From: Verrucomicrobiaceae bacterium
Lineage (GTDB): Bacteria > Verrucomicrobiota > Verrucomicrobiia > Verrucomicrobiales > Verrucomicrobiaceae
Length of the DNA stretch: 64,000 nucleotides
Direction of reading: 5' to 3'
Assembly (NCBI GenBank): GCA_021151605.1
Contig: JAGKWZ010000002.1
Coordinates: forward strand, 1 to 64,000
The position numbers and the translations under genes are program-made. A model generated the notes under the pieces. It saw only the letters and a program-made list of their open reading frames with translations. It did no database searches and had not been told where the DNA came from. This document shows positions 52,844 to 60,253 of this stretch, in pieces (positions within the stretch are counted from its first letter, which is position 1; each line of letters opens with the position of its first letter).

Positions 52844-52908
52844 TGCCATAATTGGCAATTCGGAGGCTCTTTCCATGTTTCCATTTGAGTCTCTTTGGCG
52901 CAAATGGA
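52844..52908. promoter_or_regulatory. Candidate activator sites upstream of the Hsp20 sigma-54 promoter
   Basis: Two symmetrical elements occur in the Hsp20 leader: TGCCA-TAAT-TGGCA at 52844-52857 and TCCATTTG at 52880-52887 paired with CAAATGGA at 52901-52908. They lie about 70-135 bases before the -24 element, the usual place for enhancer binding by sigma-54 activators. Assignment is by position and symmetry only. Confidence 0.45.
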
Positions 52909-52979
52909 GATGAGTGGCTTTGGGTGGATGATCCCATAAATCATTGATTGATAATCGTTTAATGATCCAGCTCACAAGC

Positions 52980-52995
52980 TGGCACCGAGTTTGCA
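52980..52995 (+). promoter_or_regulatory. Sigma-54 (-24/-12) promoter for Hsp20
   Basis: TGGCACC-GAGT-TTGCA matches the RpoN consensus TGGCACG-N4-TTGCA with one change, with exact spacing between the GG and GC dinucleotides. The expected transcript start is near 53006, 39 bases before the Hsp20 start codon at 53045. Confidence 0.75.
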
Positions 52996-53044
52996 ATAGG
53001 TGGAGAGGTCCTGAAAAGACAACCCAAACTCAAACTATCATCCC

Positions 53045-53488
53045 ATGAAACTCATCCGTTCTAATCCTGCTCTGAATCTTGGTCGTGCCGCGGACTTTGG
53101 TCCTTGGCTGCGTCACCCCTTTGCCGGTATTCCGGCGGTGGCTCAGCTCTTGGAGGACTTTTTCCCCGCAGCACCTGCTTCACCCGCCGCTGGCCGACTC
53201 GCCACGGACCTCCACGAAGACGCGGGCAACTTCTACGCCCGCTTTGAACTGCCTGGCGTGAAGAAAGACGCCGTGAAGGTCGAGCTCCGCGAAGGTGTTC
53301 TGACCGTCTCGGCCGAGCGCCGCGTCAAATCAGGCGAAAACGAGTCCGCCTACACCCTCAGCCGCTCGCTCAGCCTTCCTGAGACGGTCAATGCCGAGGG
53401 CATCAGCGCCAAGCTCGAAGACGGCCTGCTCACCGTGACCCTGCCGAAGCAGGAACAGCGCAAGCCCAAGCTCATCGCCATCAACTAA
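53045..53488 (+). CDS. Small heat-shock protein Hsp20, first copy
   Basis: 147 aa. Alpha-crystallin domain from about residue 50 to 140: DLHEDAGNFYARFELPGVKK, VELREGVLTVSAERRVKSGE, TYLS-like strand TLSRSLSLPETV and the closing ISAKLEDGLLTVTLPKQEQR (I/L-x-V motif PKLIAIN at the end). ATP-independent holdase that binds unfolding proteins in the cytoplasm. It is preceded by a well-formed sigma-54 promoter and followed after 33 bases by a second Hsp20 gene, probably co-transcribed. Confidence 0.93.
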   Translation: MKLIRSNPALNLGRAADFGPWLRHPFAGIPAVAQLLEDFFPAAPASPAAGRLATDLHEDAGNFYARFELPGVKKDAVKVELREGVLTVSAERRVKSGENESAYTLSRSLSLPETVNAEGISAKLEDGLLTVTLPKQEQRKPKLIAIN

Positions 53489-53521
53489 ACCTATTCACAA
53501 AACTCATCCCCTTATCCTCCT

Positions 53522-53917
53522 ATGAGTGCTACCTGCTGCACCCCAGCCCCCCAAACAAGCACACAGACCGCTCCAACTGCGGGCGTGACGGAAAGCCTGC
53601 AAAAACCACGCTTCAGCATCGAACGCCTGGACGACGCCTTCGTCATCCGCGTAGAGATGCCCGGCGTGCCGAAGTCCGGCGTGAACATCGAATACCACGA
53701 AGATGTTCTCAGCATCCGTGGTGAGCGCTCCGTGTCGGTGCCTGCCGACTGGAAACCGCTCCACCAGGAGATCTCCACGCTGAACTACCAGCTCCGCCTG
53801 AACGTGAACACCCCCGTCGATGACGAGAAGCTCACCGCCAGCCTCGAAGACGGCGTGCTCACCCTCACGCTTCCTGTGAAAGCCACGGCCCTACCACGCC
53901 AAATCGCGGTGAACTAA
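53522..53917 (+). CDS. Small heat-shock protein Hsp20, second copy
   Basis: 131 aa. The N-terminal 25 residues are polar and contain a Cys pair (MSATCCTPAPQTSTQ). The alpha-crystallin domain follows: FSIERLDDAFVIRVEMPGVP, VNIEYHEDVLSIRGERSVSV, and KLTASLEDGVLTLTLPVKAT. It lacks the usual C-terminal I-x-I extension, ending PRQIAVN. It probably forms hetero-oligomers with the first copy. The Cys-Cys start could make it redox-responsive or metal-binding (inference). A strong terminator follows. Confidence 0.9.
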   Translation: MSATCCTPAPQTSTQTAPTAGVTESLQKPRFSIERLDDAFVIRVEMPGVPKSGVNIEYHEDVLSIRGERSVSVPADWKPLHQEISTLNYQLRLNVNTPVDDEKLTASLEDGVLTLTLPVKATALPRQIAVN

Positions 53918-53937
53918 GCCACCCCAACCATGCTACG

Positions 53938-53971
53938 GCGGCGGGGAACCTCGTGTTCCCCGCCGCTTTTT
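53938..53971 (+). terminator. Strong terminator between Hsp20 and fdhD
   Basis: Perfect 12-bp GC-rich stem (53938-53949 with 53955-53966), 5-base loop, T-run 53967-53971 overlapping the end of the convergent fdhD gene. Confidence 0.93.
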
Positions 53972-54831
53972 CATGCCTTCACGCGATCCGGGTGCGTGTA
54001 CACATTCATCGTCTCCCCACGCAGGAAGCCGACGAGTGTCTGGCCGCTGTCATCGGCAAATTGCACCGCCAGACTGCTCGGAGCCGAGATGGCCGCCACG
54101 ATGGGCACCCCGGCGGCCAGCGCCTTTTGCATGAGCTCAAAGGACACGCGTCCGCTGACGAGAAGGATGTGTCTTTGAAAAGGCAACAACCGGCGCTGCA
54201 AAGCCCAGCCGAGCACCTTATCCAGCGCGTTGTGACGTCCCACATCCTCCCGCAGCACCAGCATCTCGCCGTGTTCATCAAAGATCGCGCTCGCATGAAG
54301 TCCGCCGGTCTGGGTAAAGGTCGCCTGCGAGGCGCGGAGCTTCGCGGGAAGGCTAGCGAGCAGGGCAGGGGAGACGCGGAAATCGTGCTCAGCGGCCGAC
54401 TCAGCACCAATCACTGAGCATTGAGCACTTGCTTTGAGCACCGGGAACCGCTGAAACACACTCTCAATGCTCGTCTTCCCGCAGATGCCGCAGCTCGAGG
54501 CGCTGAAGACATGGCGCGTGAGGCTGTCCCAATTCACCACGGCACTGCCGGCGAGCAGCACGTCCACCACATTGCCGTATTTGTTTCCCGTGCTCGGGCA
54601 CTGGCTGATCTCCAGCACATCTCGGGCACGGGTGATCACGCCTTCGCTGACCAGAAATCCCGCGACGAGTTCCTCATCATGTCCCGGCGTGCGCATCACC
54701 ACGGCCACGCTGCGGCCTTCCACGCGGATCTCCAGCGGCTCTTCGCGTGCGGTCACGTCTTCCGTCGTCACGGCTGAGCCCGGCAAAGTGATGCGCTGCA
54801 CGGTCACGGGAAACGTCGCGTCATCACTCAT
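53971..54831 (-). CDS. fdhD: Formate dehydrogenase accessory sulfurtransferase
   Basis: 286 aa. FdhD carries sulfur from IscS to the molybdenum cofactor of formate dehydrogenases. It shows VVMRTPGHDEELVAGFLVSE, the Cys motif SASSCGICGKTSIESVF (two catalytic Cys in CGIC), GGLHASAIFDEHGEMLVLRE, DVGRHNALDKVLGWAL and SGRVSFELMQKALAAGVPIV. Length and motifs are normal. No formate dehydrogenase is encoded in this window; moaA lies 2.7 kb away. holA is upstream on the same strand with a 20-base gap. Confidence 0.96.
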   Translation of the reverse strand: MSDDATFPVTVQRITLPGSAVTTEDVTAREEPLEIRVEGRSVAVVMRTPGHDEELVAGFLVSEGVITRARDVLEISQCPSTGNKYGNVVDVLLAGSAVVNWDSLTRHVFSASSCGICGKTSIESVFQRFPVLKASAQCSVIGAESAAEHDFRVSPALLASLPAKLRASQATFTQTGGLHASAIFDEHGEMLVLREDVGRHNALDKVLGWALQRRLLPFQRHILLVSGRVSFELMQKALAAGVPIVAAISAPSSLAVQFADDSGQTLVGFLRGETMNVYTHPDRVKA

Positions 54832-54851
54832 GAGTTGGGTTCAGAAAAGGA

Positions 54852-55988
54852 TCACGCCCTGCGTGTGCGCGGCGCCAGCAGGCCCACGAGCAGACGCTCA
54901 AGAACAACCTTGGTATCGAGCTGCGTCGTCACCAGCTTCGAGTTTGCCGCGAGACAGGCGGCGAAGCCCTCGTGCAGCTCTTCGAGGGTGAATTTCCTCG
55001 CCTCGGCCACGGCGAGGAAGAGCGGATAGACATTGAAACCCGAGCCATCCTTCTTGCGCGGCAGATGCGCCGTGGCGTTCGTGGGCAGCGCATCCAGGCT
55101 GGAATTGAAGCTGTTGTAGCTCATCGTGTTCACCTTGTTCTTCGTGGTGAGTTCCTTCACGATCAGCAGGTTACGAACTTTGGGGACGATGGCCGCCAGC
55201 AGGATGCCGATGGCGTTTTGGCCCTGATACATGAGCACGCCCAGCAGCTCCAGCGCACGCTGGAGATCGCGCGCACCAATGGCATTGCCGATCTCCCAGA
55301 TCACGCCAGCACGGCTCATGGAGACCATGCCACGAACCGTGTTCAGGCCGCAGCGACGGCGCTCGCCTAGATAGAGGTCGATTTTCTCGATCTCATTTTC
55401 GAGCTGCCGAGTGTCGTCACCAGCCATCTGCACCAGTAGCTCGAGAGCGCCACTTTCAAACGTGAGCCCGAGTTCTCGCGCCTTCACCATCGCCTGTGCC
55501 ATCACCGCGTCCTCCCAGCCCGCGCGGCTGGTGTCCGGCTTGTCATAGACCTCCATGGTGGCGATCTTTGAGAGGCGTTTGAAGGAAGTGCGACGCTTGT
55601 CGATCGACGTCGTGCTCAGCACAAACTTGATGTCAGGTGGCAGGTCCGACTCCAGCACATCGAGGATGTTTTCAAAGCCCTGCACCGAGGCCTGAGCCTT
55701 GCCTGTCTGACTCTCGCCGAGGAAATTTGCCCCTTTCAGCCACACCACCTTGCCACCGCCGAAGAAAGGTAGGGTTTGCAGTGCCATCACCACATTACTG
55801 CAAATCTGTCCTGCATGTTCAGCATTGTCCGCCTGACCCTCGATGATCTCATTGCCGAAATCGCCAGAGTCCGGAGGCGAGATGCGTTGGACGATCTTCA
55901 TCGCTGCCTCCTTAACCCGCGCCTCGTCCGTGCCGATGACGGCATGGAACTGGCTGCTGCTGGAGGCGGATTTCTTGGGCGGAGGCAT
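54852..55988 (-). CDS. holA: DNA polymerase III delta subunit
   Basis: 378 aa. Clamp-loader subunit that opens the beta clamp. The N-terminal AAA-like domain has HAVIGTDEARVKEAAMKIVQ and FFGGGKVVWLKGANFLG; DIKFVLSTTSIDKRRTSFKR follows, then LLVQMAGDDTRQLENEIEKI and LYLG (domain II, the conserved ...D-x-R-x-L-x-N-E-L-E-K-L pattern). The C-terminal collar includes LELLGVLMYQGQNAIGILLA. No Walker A, as expected for delta. The first dozen residues are Ser/Pro/Lys-rich and variable, so the exact start is uncertain. Confidence 0.9.
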   Translation of the reverse strand: MPPPKKSASSSSQFHAVIGTDEARVKEAAMKIVQRISPPDSGDFGNEIIEGQADNAEHAGQICSNVVMALQTLPFFGGGKVVWLKGANFLGESQTGKAQASVQGFENILDVLESDLPPDIKFVLSTTSIDKRRTSFKRLSKIATMEVYDKPDTSRAGWEDAVMAQAMVKARELGLTFESGALELLVQMAGDDTRQLENEIEKIDLYLGERRRCGLNTVRGMVSMSRAGVIWEIGNAIGARDLQRALELLGVLMYQGQNAIGILLAAIVPKVRNLLIVKELTTKNKVNTMSYNSFNSSLDALPTNATAHLPRKKDGSGFNVYPLFLAVAEARKFTLEELHEGFAACLAANSKLVTTQLDTKVVLERLLVGLLAPRTRRA

Positions 55989-56123
55989 GGGCGGCCCGAT
56001 GTGTGGACCAGAACCCCGCTGGCGGCAAGTCGCGGTGGCTTGCTCGGTGGAATCTCAGCTGCCGTGTGTTTGAGGCTGGATCGTTTTCTTCCGCTTTGGT
56101 AAAACCTAGGTCGCGTCACCGAA

Positions 56124-57101
56124 ATGAAAGCCCTCACCATCGCCCTCGCCGCCTCCTTACTCGCCAGCATCGTCGCGCTTGCGTGGGTGCTCGCCACGCC
56201 CCCGCCGCCAGATCCCCGAGTGGCCCGACTGGAGGCGGATTTAAAAGAAGCCCGCCAGACCATCTCACAGCTCCGGCGTGACCTCGCGAACCGCCCCGTC
56301 ACAACGCCTCCAGCTCCGTCCCGTGTGAGCGGAGCCACGTCGCCAGACATCGCCGGGCTGCCAGCCGGAGGCCCCGGAACCCCGGCTGCGGCGAGTGGCA
56401 CAGGCCCCGCTGGCTCCCTGCAGGACATGATGAAAAACCCCGCCATGCGTGATCTCATCATGCAGCAGCAGGCGGTGCAGATCGAGACCAGCTATGCGCG
56501 CCTTTTTGAATACCTCCAGCTCAATGATCAGGAGAAAGCCCACTTCAAAAATCTCCTCGTCGAGCGTGGCAAACTGGAGACGGAGCTTGGTCTGAAAATG
56601 CTGGACCCAAACGTCACCCCGGAACAGCGGCAGAAGCTCATCGCCGAAGCCGAGAAGAACAAGGCGGCCTACGATCAGACCATCAAAGGCTTTCTGAACA
56701 ACGACAGCGACTGGAGCACCTTCCAGCGCTGGGAAGGCACGAAACCCGAGCGAACCTCCTTTGAGTCCATGGGACGCAGTCTTTTCAATGCCAGCGGCGA
56801 GCCCCTCTCCACCCAGCAGGAGGACCAGCTTATCACCCTCATGGCGCAGGTCCGCCAGAGCCCCACGCCCGAGCAGGCCGCACTCTCGCGAATGATCCAG
56901 GACCCGAGCCAGCTGAACGACGCCAATTTCCAAAAGATGCTCGACTACCAGAAAACCACCAACCAACGAACCTTTCAGGAGGCTGCAGCCTTCCTGTCTC
57001 CGACTCAGCTGAAGTCACTGCAAACTTATCAGGATCAGCTCCTGGAAACCTTCAAGACGAGCTGGCAGATGAGTTCGATGTTCACACAAGGAAAGAAGTG
57101 A
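56124..57101 (+). CDS. Membrane-anchored periplasmic protein with helical domain, unknown function
   Basis: 325 aa. An N-terminal membrane anchor (IALAASLLASIVALAWVLAT) is followed by a short coiled coil (VARLEADLKEARQTISQLRR), a Pro/Gly/Ala-rich linker (70-110) and a long all-alpha domain: ARLFEYLQLNDQEKAHFKNL with LVERGKLETELGLKML, and LSTQQEDQLITLMAQVRQS. This pattern of helix-turn pairs resembles Spy/CpxP-type or zinc-resistance helical proteins, but the LTxxQ motifs are weak. It is encoded alone, divergent from holA. No enzymatic motif seen. Confidence 0.7.
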   Translation: MKALTIALAASLLASIVALAWVLATPPPPDPRVARLEADLKEARQTISQLRRDLANRPVTTPPAPSRVSGATSPDIAGLPAGGPGTPAAASGTGPAGSLQDMMKNPAMRDLIMQQQAVQIETSYARLFEYLQLNDQEKAHFKNLLVERGKLETELGLKMLDPNVTPEQRQKLIAEAEKNKAAYDQTIKGFLNNDSDWSTFQRWEGTKPERTSFESMGRSLFNASGEPLSTQQEDQLITLMAQVRQSPTPEQAALSRMIQDPSQLNDANFQKMLDYQKTTNQRTFQEAAAFLSPTQLKSLQTYQDQLLETFKTSWQMSSMFTQGKK

Positions 57102-57164
57102 ACCACCAGACCTTGGAAAGCTATCAGCGCTGAGATTGAGAAATGCGAGATGGAGTAGGGTGAC

Positions 57165-57302
57165 GTGCCTAAATTGAAGTTGAGGTCGCTAGCATCAAAT
57201 TTTGCATCGGCAACTACAGAGCGGAACGACGAAATCGTTGCTCGCCAGATAAAAGATCTTGGCATAGCTGAGAGGAAAGCTATTTTTCCCATCACTGGGT
57301 GA
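57165..57302 (+). CDS. Possible small protein (low confidence)
   Basis: A 45-codon frame from GTG (MPKLKLRSLASNFASATTER, then NDEIVARQIKDLGIAERKAI and FPITG). It could be a small cytoplasmic protein or a fragment of a larger lost gene; I recognise no family. It fills the 236-base gap before the secreted protein gene at 57338, and the rest of that gap shows nothing clear. Confidence 0.2.
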   Translation: MPKLKLRSLASNFASATTERNDEIVARQIKDLGIAERKAIFPITG

Positions 57303-57337
57303 ACACCGCCCTAGCAGGAAGCAGCCAAACACAAACC

Positions 57338-57736
57338 ATGAAAACAACCATTGCTCTATTGTCCTTAGTTGTCGCCACCTGCAGCTTTGCGGGTTCAGAA
57401 AACGCCCTCACCGCCTCCAGCGCGCCACCACCTGACTTGGTTCATGCTGGAGCAAAGCCCATCCGTTCCTTCTTGGGCGGTTACCCTGTGCTCACACGCA
57501 GCATCAGAAACGGTCATACCTCCATCGATCTGGACAGTATCAGATCCTACGGCAACCCAACGCCAGAGATCTTTCAGGGTCAAATTTACTGGTCGGTGCC
57601 TGTGACATACACCAGACGCACCCATTTGAACGGCTATCATGTCGTGGACGCCCGTGCCTTGGTGAAAGATGATCAAGTCATCCACTGGCTTTACAGTGCA
57701 AAAGATCCAACACGCTCCAGCGTGCCTGTGAACTAA
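57338..57736 (+). CDS. Small secreted protein of unknown function
   Basis: 132 aa from ATG 57338, which begins a signal peptide (MKTTIALLSLVVATCSFA); an upstream GTG at 57299 is less likely. The mature protein is a small beta-rich domain with SFLGGYPVLTRSIRNGHTSI, IYWSVPVTYTRRTHLNGYHV and VVDARALVKDDQVIHWLYSA. The aromatic/Tyr-rich strands and the closing IHWLYSAKDP suggest a compact fold related to NTF2 or YceI-like sandwiches; no firm family match. Followed by its own terminator, so it is probably monocistronic. Confidence 0.6.
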   Translation: MKTTIALLSLVVATCSFAGSENALTASSAPPPDLVHAGAKPIRSFLGGYPVLTRSIRNGHTSIDLDSIRSYGNPTPEIFQGQIYWSVPVTYTRRTHLNGYHVVDARALVKDDQVIHWLYSAKDPTRSSVPVN

Positions 57737-57756
57737 ATCTCGAAAAGTTCATACAG

Positions 57757-57789
57757 AAAACCCCGCCATCGAAGGATGCCGGGGTTTTT
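57757..57789 (+). terminator. Rho-independent terminator
   Basis: AAAACCCCG (57757-57765) pairs with CGGGGTTTT (57780-57788), with an inner CATC/GATG pairing and T-run, 20 bases after the stop at 57736. Confidence 0.9.
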
Positions 57790-57985
57790 CTTTGGTTGCG
57801 TCTGATAGGGGTGAACCAGCCTGAGGTTGTAGCTAGTTGCAGGTTTCTTCTGAACGCATGCGGCGGTCTAAGGGCTGCAAACCTTAGCCAACGGTGGACA
57901 TGCCGAAAACACTCCTCAGTCGCCGGAGTGCTCTGAGGGCAACCTCTGGTGGACGTCTGTCAGGGAGGTAATTCGGTATCGAAAT

Positions 57986-59113
57986 TTACAGTTTTCCCTT
58001 GCGCAGTATGTGTACACCTAGCATCCCAAATGCGACCATTGATGGCACGGCGAGAAAGTGCAGCCAGACAATGAGAGTGTTTGCGTAGTCGAGCCCGGCA
58101 AAGTTAGAACGCGTCCATTGCAGCACGAGCCAGCCAATGACGAGGCTGATGCTACTCAGAAGTGCGACGAGCAGGAAGAAAAGGCTGCCTTCATCCATCT
58201 CAATAAGTTTGCGCGTGATGGTGCGGGGCTGCTCGCTTTTCTGAAGGAACATGGCGGCGGAGAGCATATAAATCTGTGTCCCGACGAGGGCAGCGAGGAG
58301 AAGAAGCACCTGGCTGTGAACCCCGAAGATATTCAGGCCACCAACATTCACCAGCCCGGTCGTGCCTGCGATACCCTGAAGCACGCTAGCGAGGATAATG
58401 AGTAGCAGCCCACCGAGTTCAAACATGCGGGGGCGCTCGGAAAGGATGAATAGCAAGTGCCTCATTCCGTCGCGCCAAGTGCGCAGATGCGGGGTGCGCT
58501 CGACGGGTGGCGGACGCAAGCCAGATAGGATCTCCACTGTGCTGGCCTTTTTTTTCAGAGCCTTAATGAGTAACTCTGAGGCGAATTCCATGCCGCTGGC
58601 GCGTATGTCCCAGGTCTGGTAGGCGGTCTTTTTCAGGCAGCGGAAGCCAGAGTTACAGTCGCTGAGCTTGCCTTTAAAAAGCAGATTGATCAGGCCAGTG
58701 AGAACGGGCGTTCCTAGGATGCGGTGTAGCGTGGGCATGGCCCCAGGCTCGATGACTCCCTTCATGCGGGAGGCGATGCCCATATCCGCATCAGCTTTCG
58801 AGGTGGTCTTGTAGAGTTCGAGCGAGTTCTCGTAGAAGTAAGTGCCATCTGCGTCGGCAAACATGACGTACTTTCCTTCCGCTGCCTCAATGCCGCCACG
58901 CAGGGCTGCACCGTAGCCGCGTGTTGGGACAGGCACGACGCGTGCTCCACGATCTTTGGCGATCTGGCGTGAGTCATCCGTGCTGCCATTGTCAGCCACG
59001 ACAATCTCATATTTCAACGAACTGTCTGCATCGAGCGATTTACGCACGGCATCTATACAGAGTGCGATGGTACGGCTTTCATTGAGGCAGGGGAAGACGA
59101 AGGTGAGATCCAT
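57986..59113 (-). CDS. GT2 glycosyltransferase (dolichol-phosphate-mannose synthase-like) with membrane tail
   Basis: 375 aa. N-terminal GT-A domain: VFPCLNESRTIALCIDAVRK, IVVADNGSTDDSRQIAKDRG, YGAALRGGIEAAEGKYVMFA followed by the DADGTY metal motif, and NSGFRCLKKTAYQTWDIRAS. The C-terminal 140 residues hold four membrane helices (LLLIILASVLQGIAGTTGLV, LLLLAALVGTQIYMLSAAMF, and two more). It transfers a sugar from a nucleotide donor to a polyprenyl phosphate or a related lipid on the cytoplasmic face. Its start lies 161 bases from the DapA-like gene end; no partner genes are evident. Confidence 0.9.
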   Translation of the reverse strand: MDLTFVFPCLNESRTIALCIDAVRKSLDADSSLKYEIVVADNGSTDDSRQIAKDRGARVVPVPTRGYGAALRGGIEAAEGKYVMFADADGTYFYENSLELYKTTSKADADMGIASRMKGVIEPGAMPTLHRILGTPVLTGLINLLFKGKLSDCNSGFRCLKKTAYQTWDIRASGMEFASELLIKALKKKASTVEILSGLRPPPVERTPHLRTWRDGMRHLLFILSERPRMFELGGLLLIILASVLQGIAGTTGLVNVGGLNIFGVHSQVLLLLAALVGTQIYMLSAAMFLQKSEQPRTITRKLIEMDEGSLFFLLVALLSSISLVIGWLVLQWTRSNFAGLDYANTLIVWLHFLAVPSMVAFGMLGVHILRKGKL

Positions 59114-59274
59114 GAGATGAAAGTGGGTCAGATGAGCTGAGATGCCGGGCGCGTTTAGCAGTGAGAAGGACTAATGTCGAAGTAAAAAAGGCGAAGAAGC
59201 AATCAACCCAATTTCGAGAGTTATCGTGGTCGTTTGTCTTTCGGGGTATTACCGAAAGATCACGCATTCCGTGT

Positions 59275-60186
59275 TCAGTGGGCCAACAGCTCCTTCGCTG
59301 CCTTCTCAATGGCTGGAAGAAGCTCGGCTGGGAGATCGGTGAGCAACGGCAATGCTGGGCCGGTTTTCGCGATGCCCGCCAGCTCCACGGCGTGATGCAG
59401 GACGAGGATGGGGCTGTGAGCGTTGCGGAGGTCTTCGAGCGGGCGGAAGATGGCGCGGATCTGCTCGGCTTTCTCGTAATCGCCGGCATGGATGGCGTGC
59501 ATCATGTCGGTGCTGAGTTGGGGCTTCACGCAGACGCAGCCAGCGGTGAAACCAGTGATGCCAAAATCGCGCAGGTGGATGATGGCGGGTTGCTCGCCGA
59601 TGCCGGAGACGATGAGGTCGGTATTCACCAGCGTGACAAGTTTGCTCAGGTAGGCGTCCTGCGCGGGGTCAGGCTTCACGACTGCGTATTTGATCCAGGA
59701 GATGAGACCGTCATTCACAAGTTCGGCGGCGAGCTCGGGGGTGATGTACGACTCGTCTTTGATGTAGAGCACGGCTTTCAAACCGGAACGCTCGACGAAG
59801 TGGCGGATGGCGGTGGCCACACCAGCGGGCTTCGAGGGGAAGAGCGTGGGCAGAAGCATTGCGGTGGGGAATTCGTGATCTTTGAGCATCGCGGCCTGAT
59901 CCATCGCTGTGCCATACATGGGGCCGACGCTGGGGACCATCCAGAGATCCTCGGGGGCGATCTCGCGCAGCATGGTGAGCAGGGCGGGATACTCCGACGG
60001 GGCGATGTTGTAGAGGTTCGCATTGCCCCCGTAGAGCAACGTGCGAATGCCGCCGGCATACATGTGCTTCACGAGCTTTTCATTTTCAGCACGGCTGAGG
60101 CTGAGATCGGCGTTCCGGCACAGCGGCGGGACGGCGATGACGGAGCTGCGGAGATCGGCGGGAGCGTTGACGGGCGTGGTCTTCAT
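59275..60186 (-). CDS. DapA-family (dihydrodipicolinate synthase/NAL superfamily) aldolase or lyase
   Basis: 303 aa from ATG 60186 (MKTTPVNAPADLRSSVIAVP). A class I aldolase TIM barrel: LYGGNANLYNIAPSEYPALL takes the place of the GTTGE substrate loop, VPSVGPMYGTA the conserved strand 4, and LKAVLYIKDESYITPELAAE plus LISWIKYAVVKPDPAQD the strand 5-6 region with the candidate Schiff-base Lys; SGIGEQPAIIHLRDFGITGF closes the barrel. Motifs differ from true DapA, so the substrate is probably a 2-keto sugar acid or sialic-acid-like compound. It is the third gene after DUF1501 and DUF1549/DUF1553 (67-base gap), a pairing frequent in PVC glycan loci. Confidence 0.85.
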   Translation of the reverse strand: MKTTPVNAPADLRSSVIAVPPLCRNADLSLSRAENEKLVKHMYAGGIRTLLYGGNANLYNIAPSEYPALLTMLREIAPEDLWMVPSVGPMYGTAMDQAAMLKDHEFPTAMLLPTLFPSKPAGVATAIRHFVERSGLKAVLYIKDESYITPELAAELVNDGLISWIKYAVVKPDPAQDAYLSKLVTLVNTDLIVSGIGEQPAIIHLRDFGITGFTAGCVCVKPQLSTDMMHAIHAGDYEKAEQIRAIFRPLEDLRNAHSPILVLHHAVELAGIAKTGPALPLLTDLPAELLPAIEKAAKELLAH

Positions 60187-60253
60187 GCGAGCGCCCATAC
60201 AACGGAGCGTGGGCTTTTCGGCAAATGGAAACCTTAGGGAAGAAACGGTGCTT

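Noticed and set aside
57035..57295. 86-codon minus-strand frame
   Set aside because: Overlaps the end of the gene at 56124-57101 and shows no domain or start signal; probably chance.
59238..59258. Hairpin CTTTCGG/CCGAAAG as terminator of the DapA-like gene
   Set aside because: A good 7-bp stem but no T-run in the direction of transcription; not strong enough to list as a terminator.
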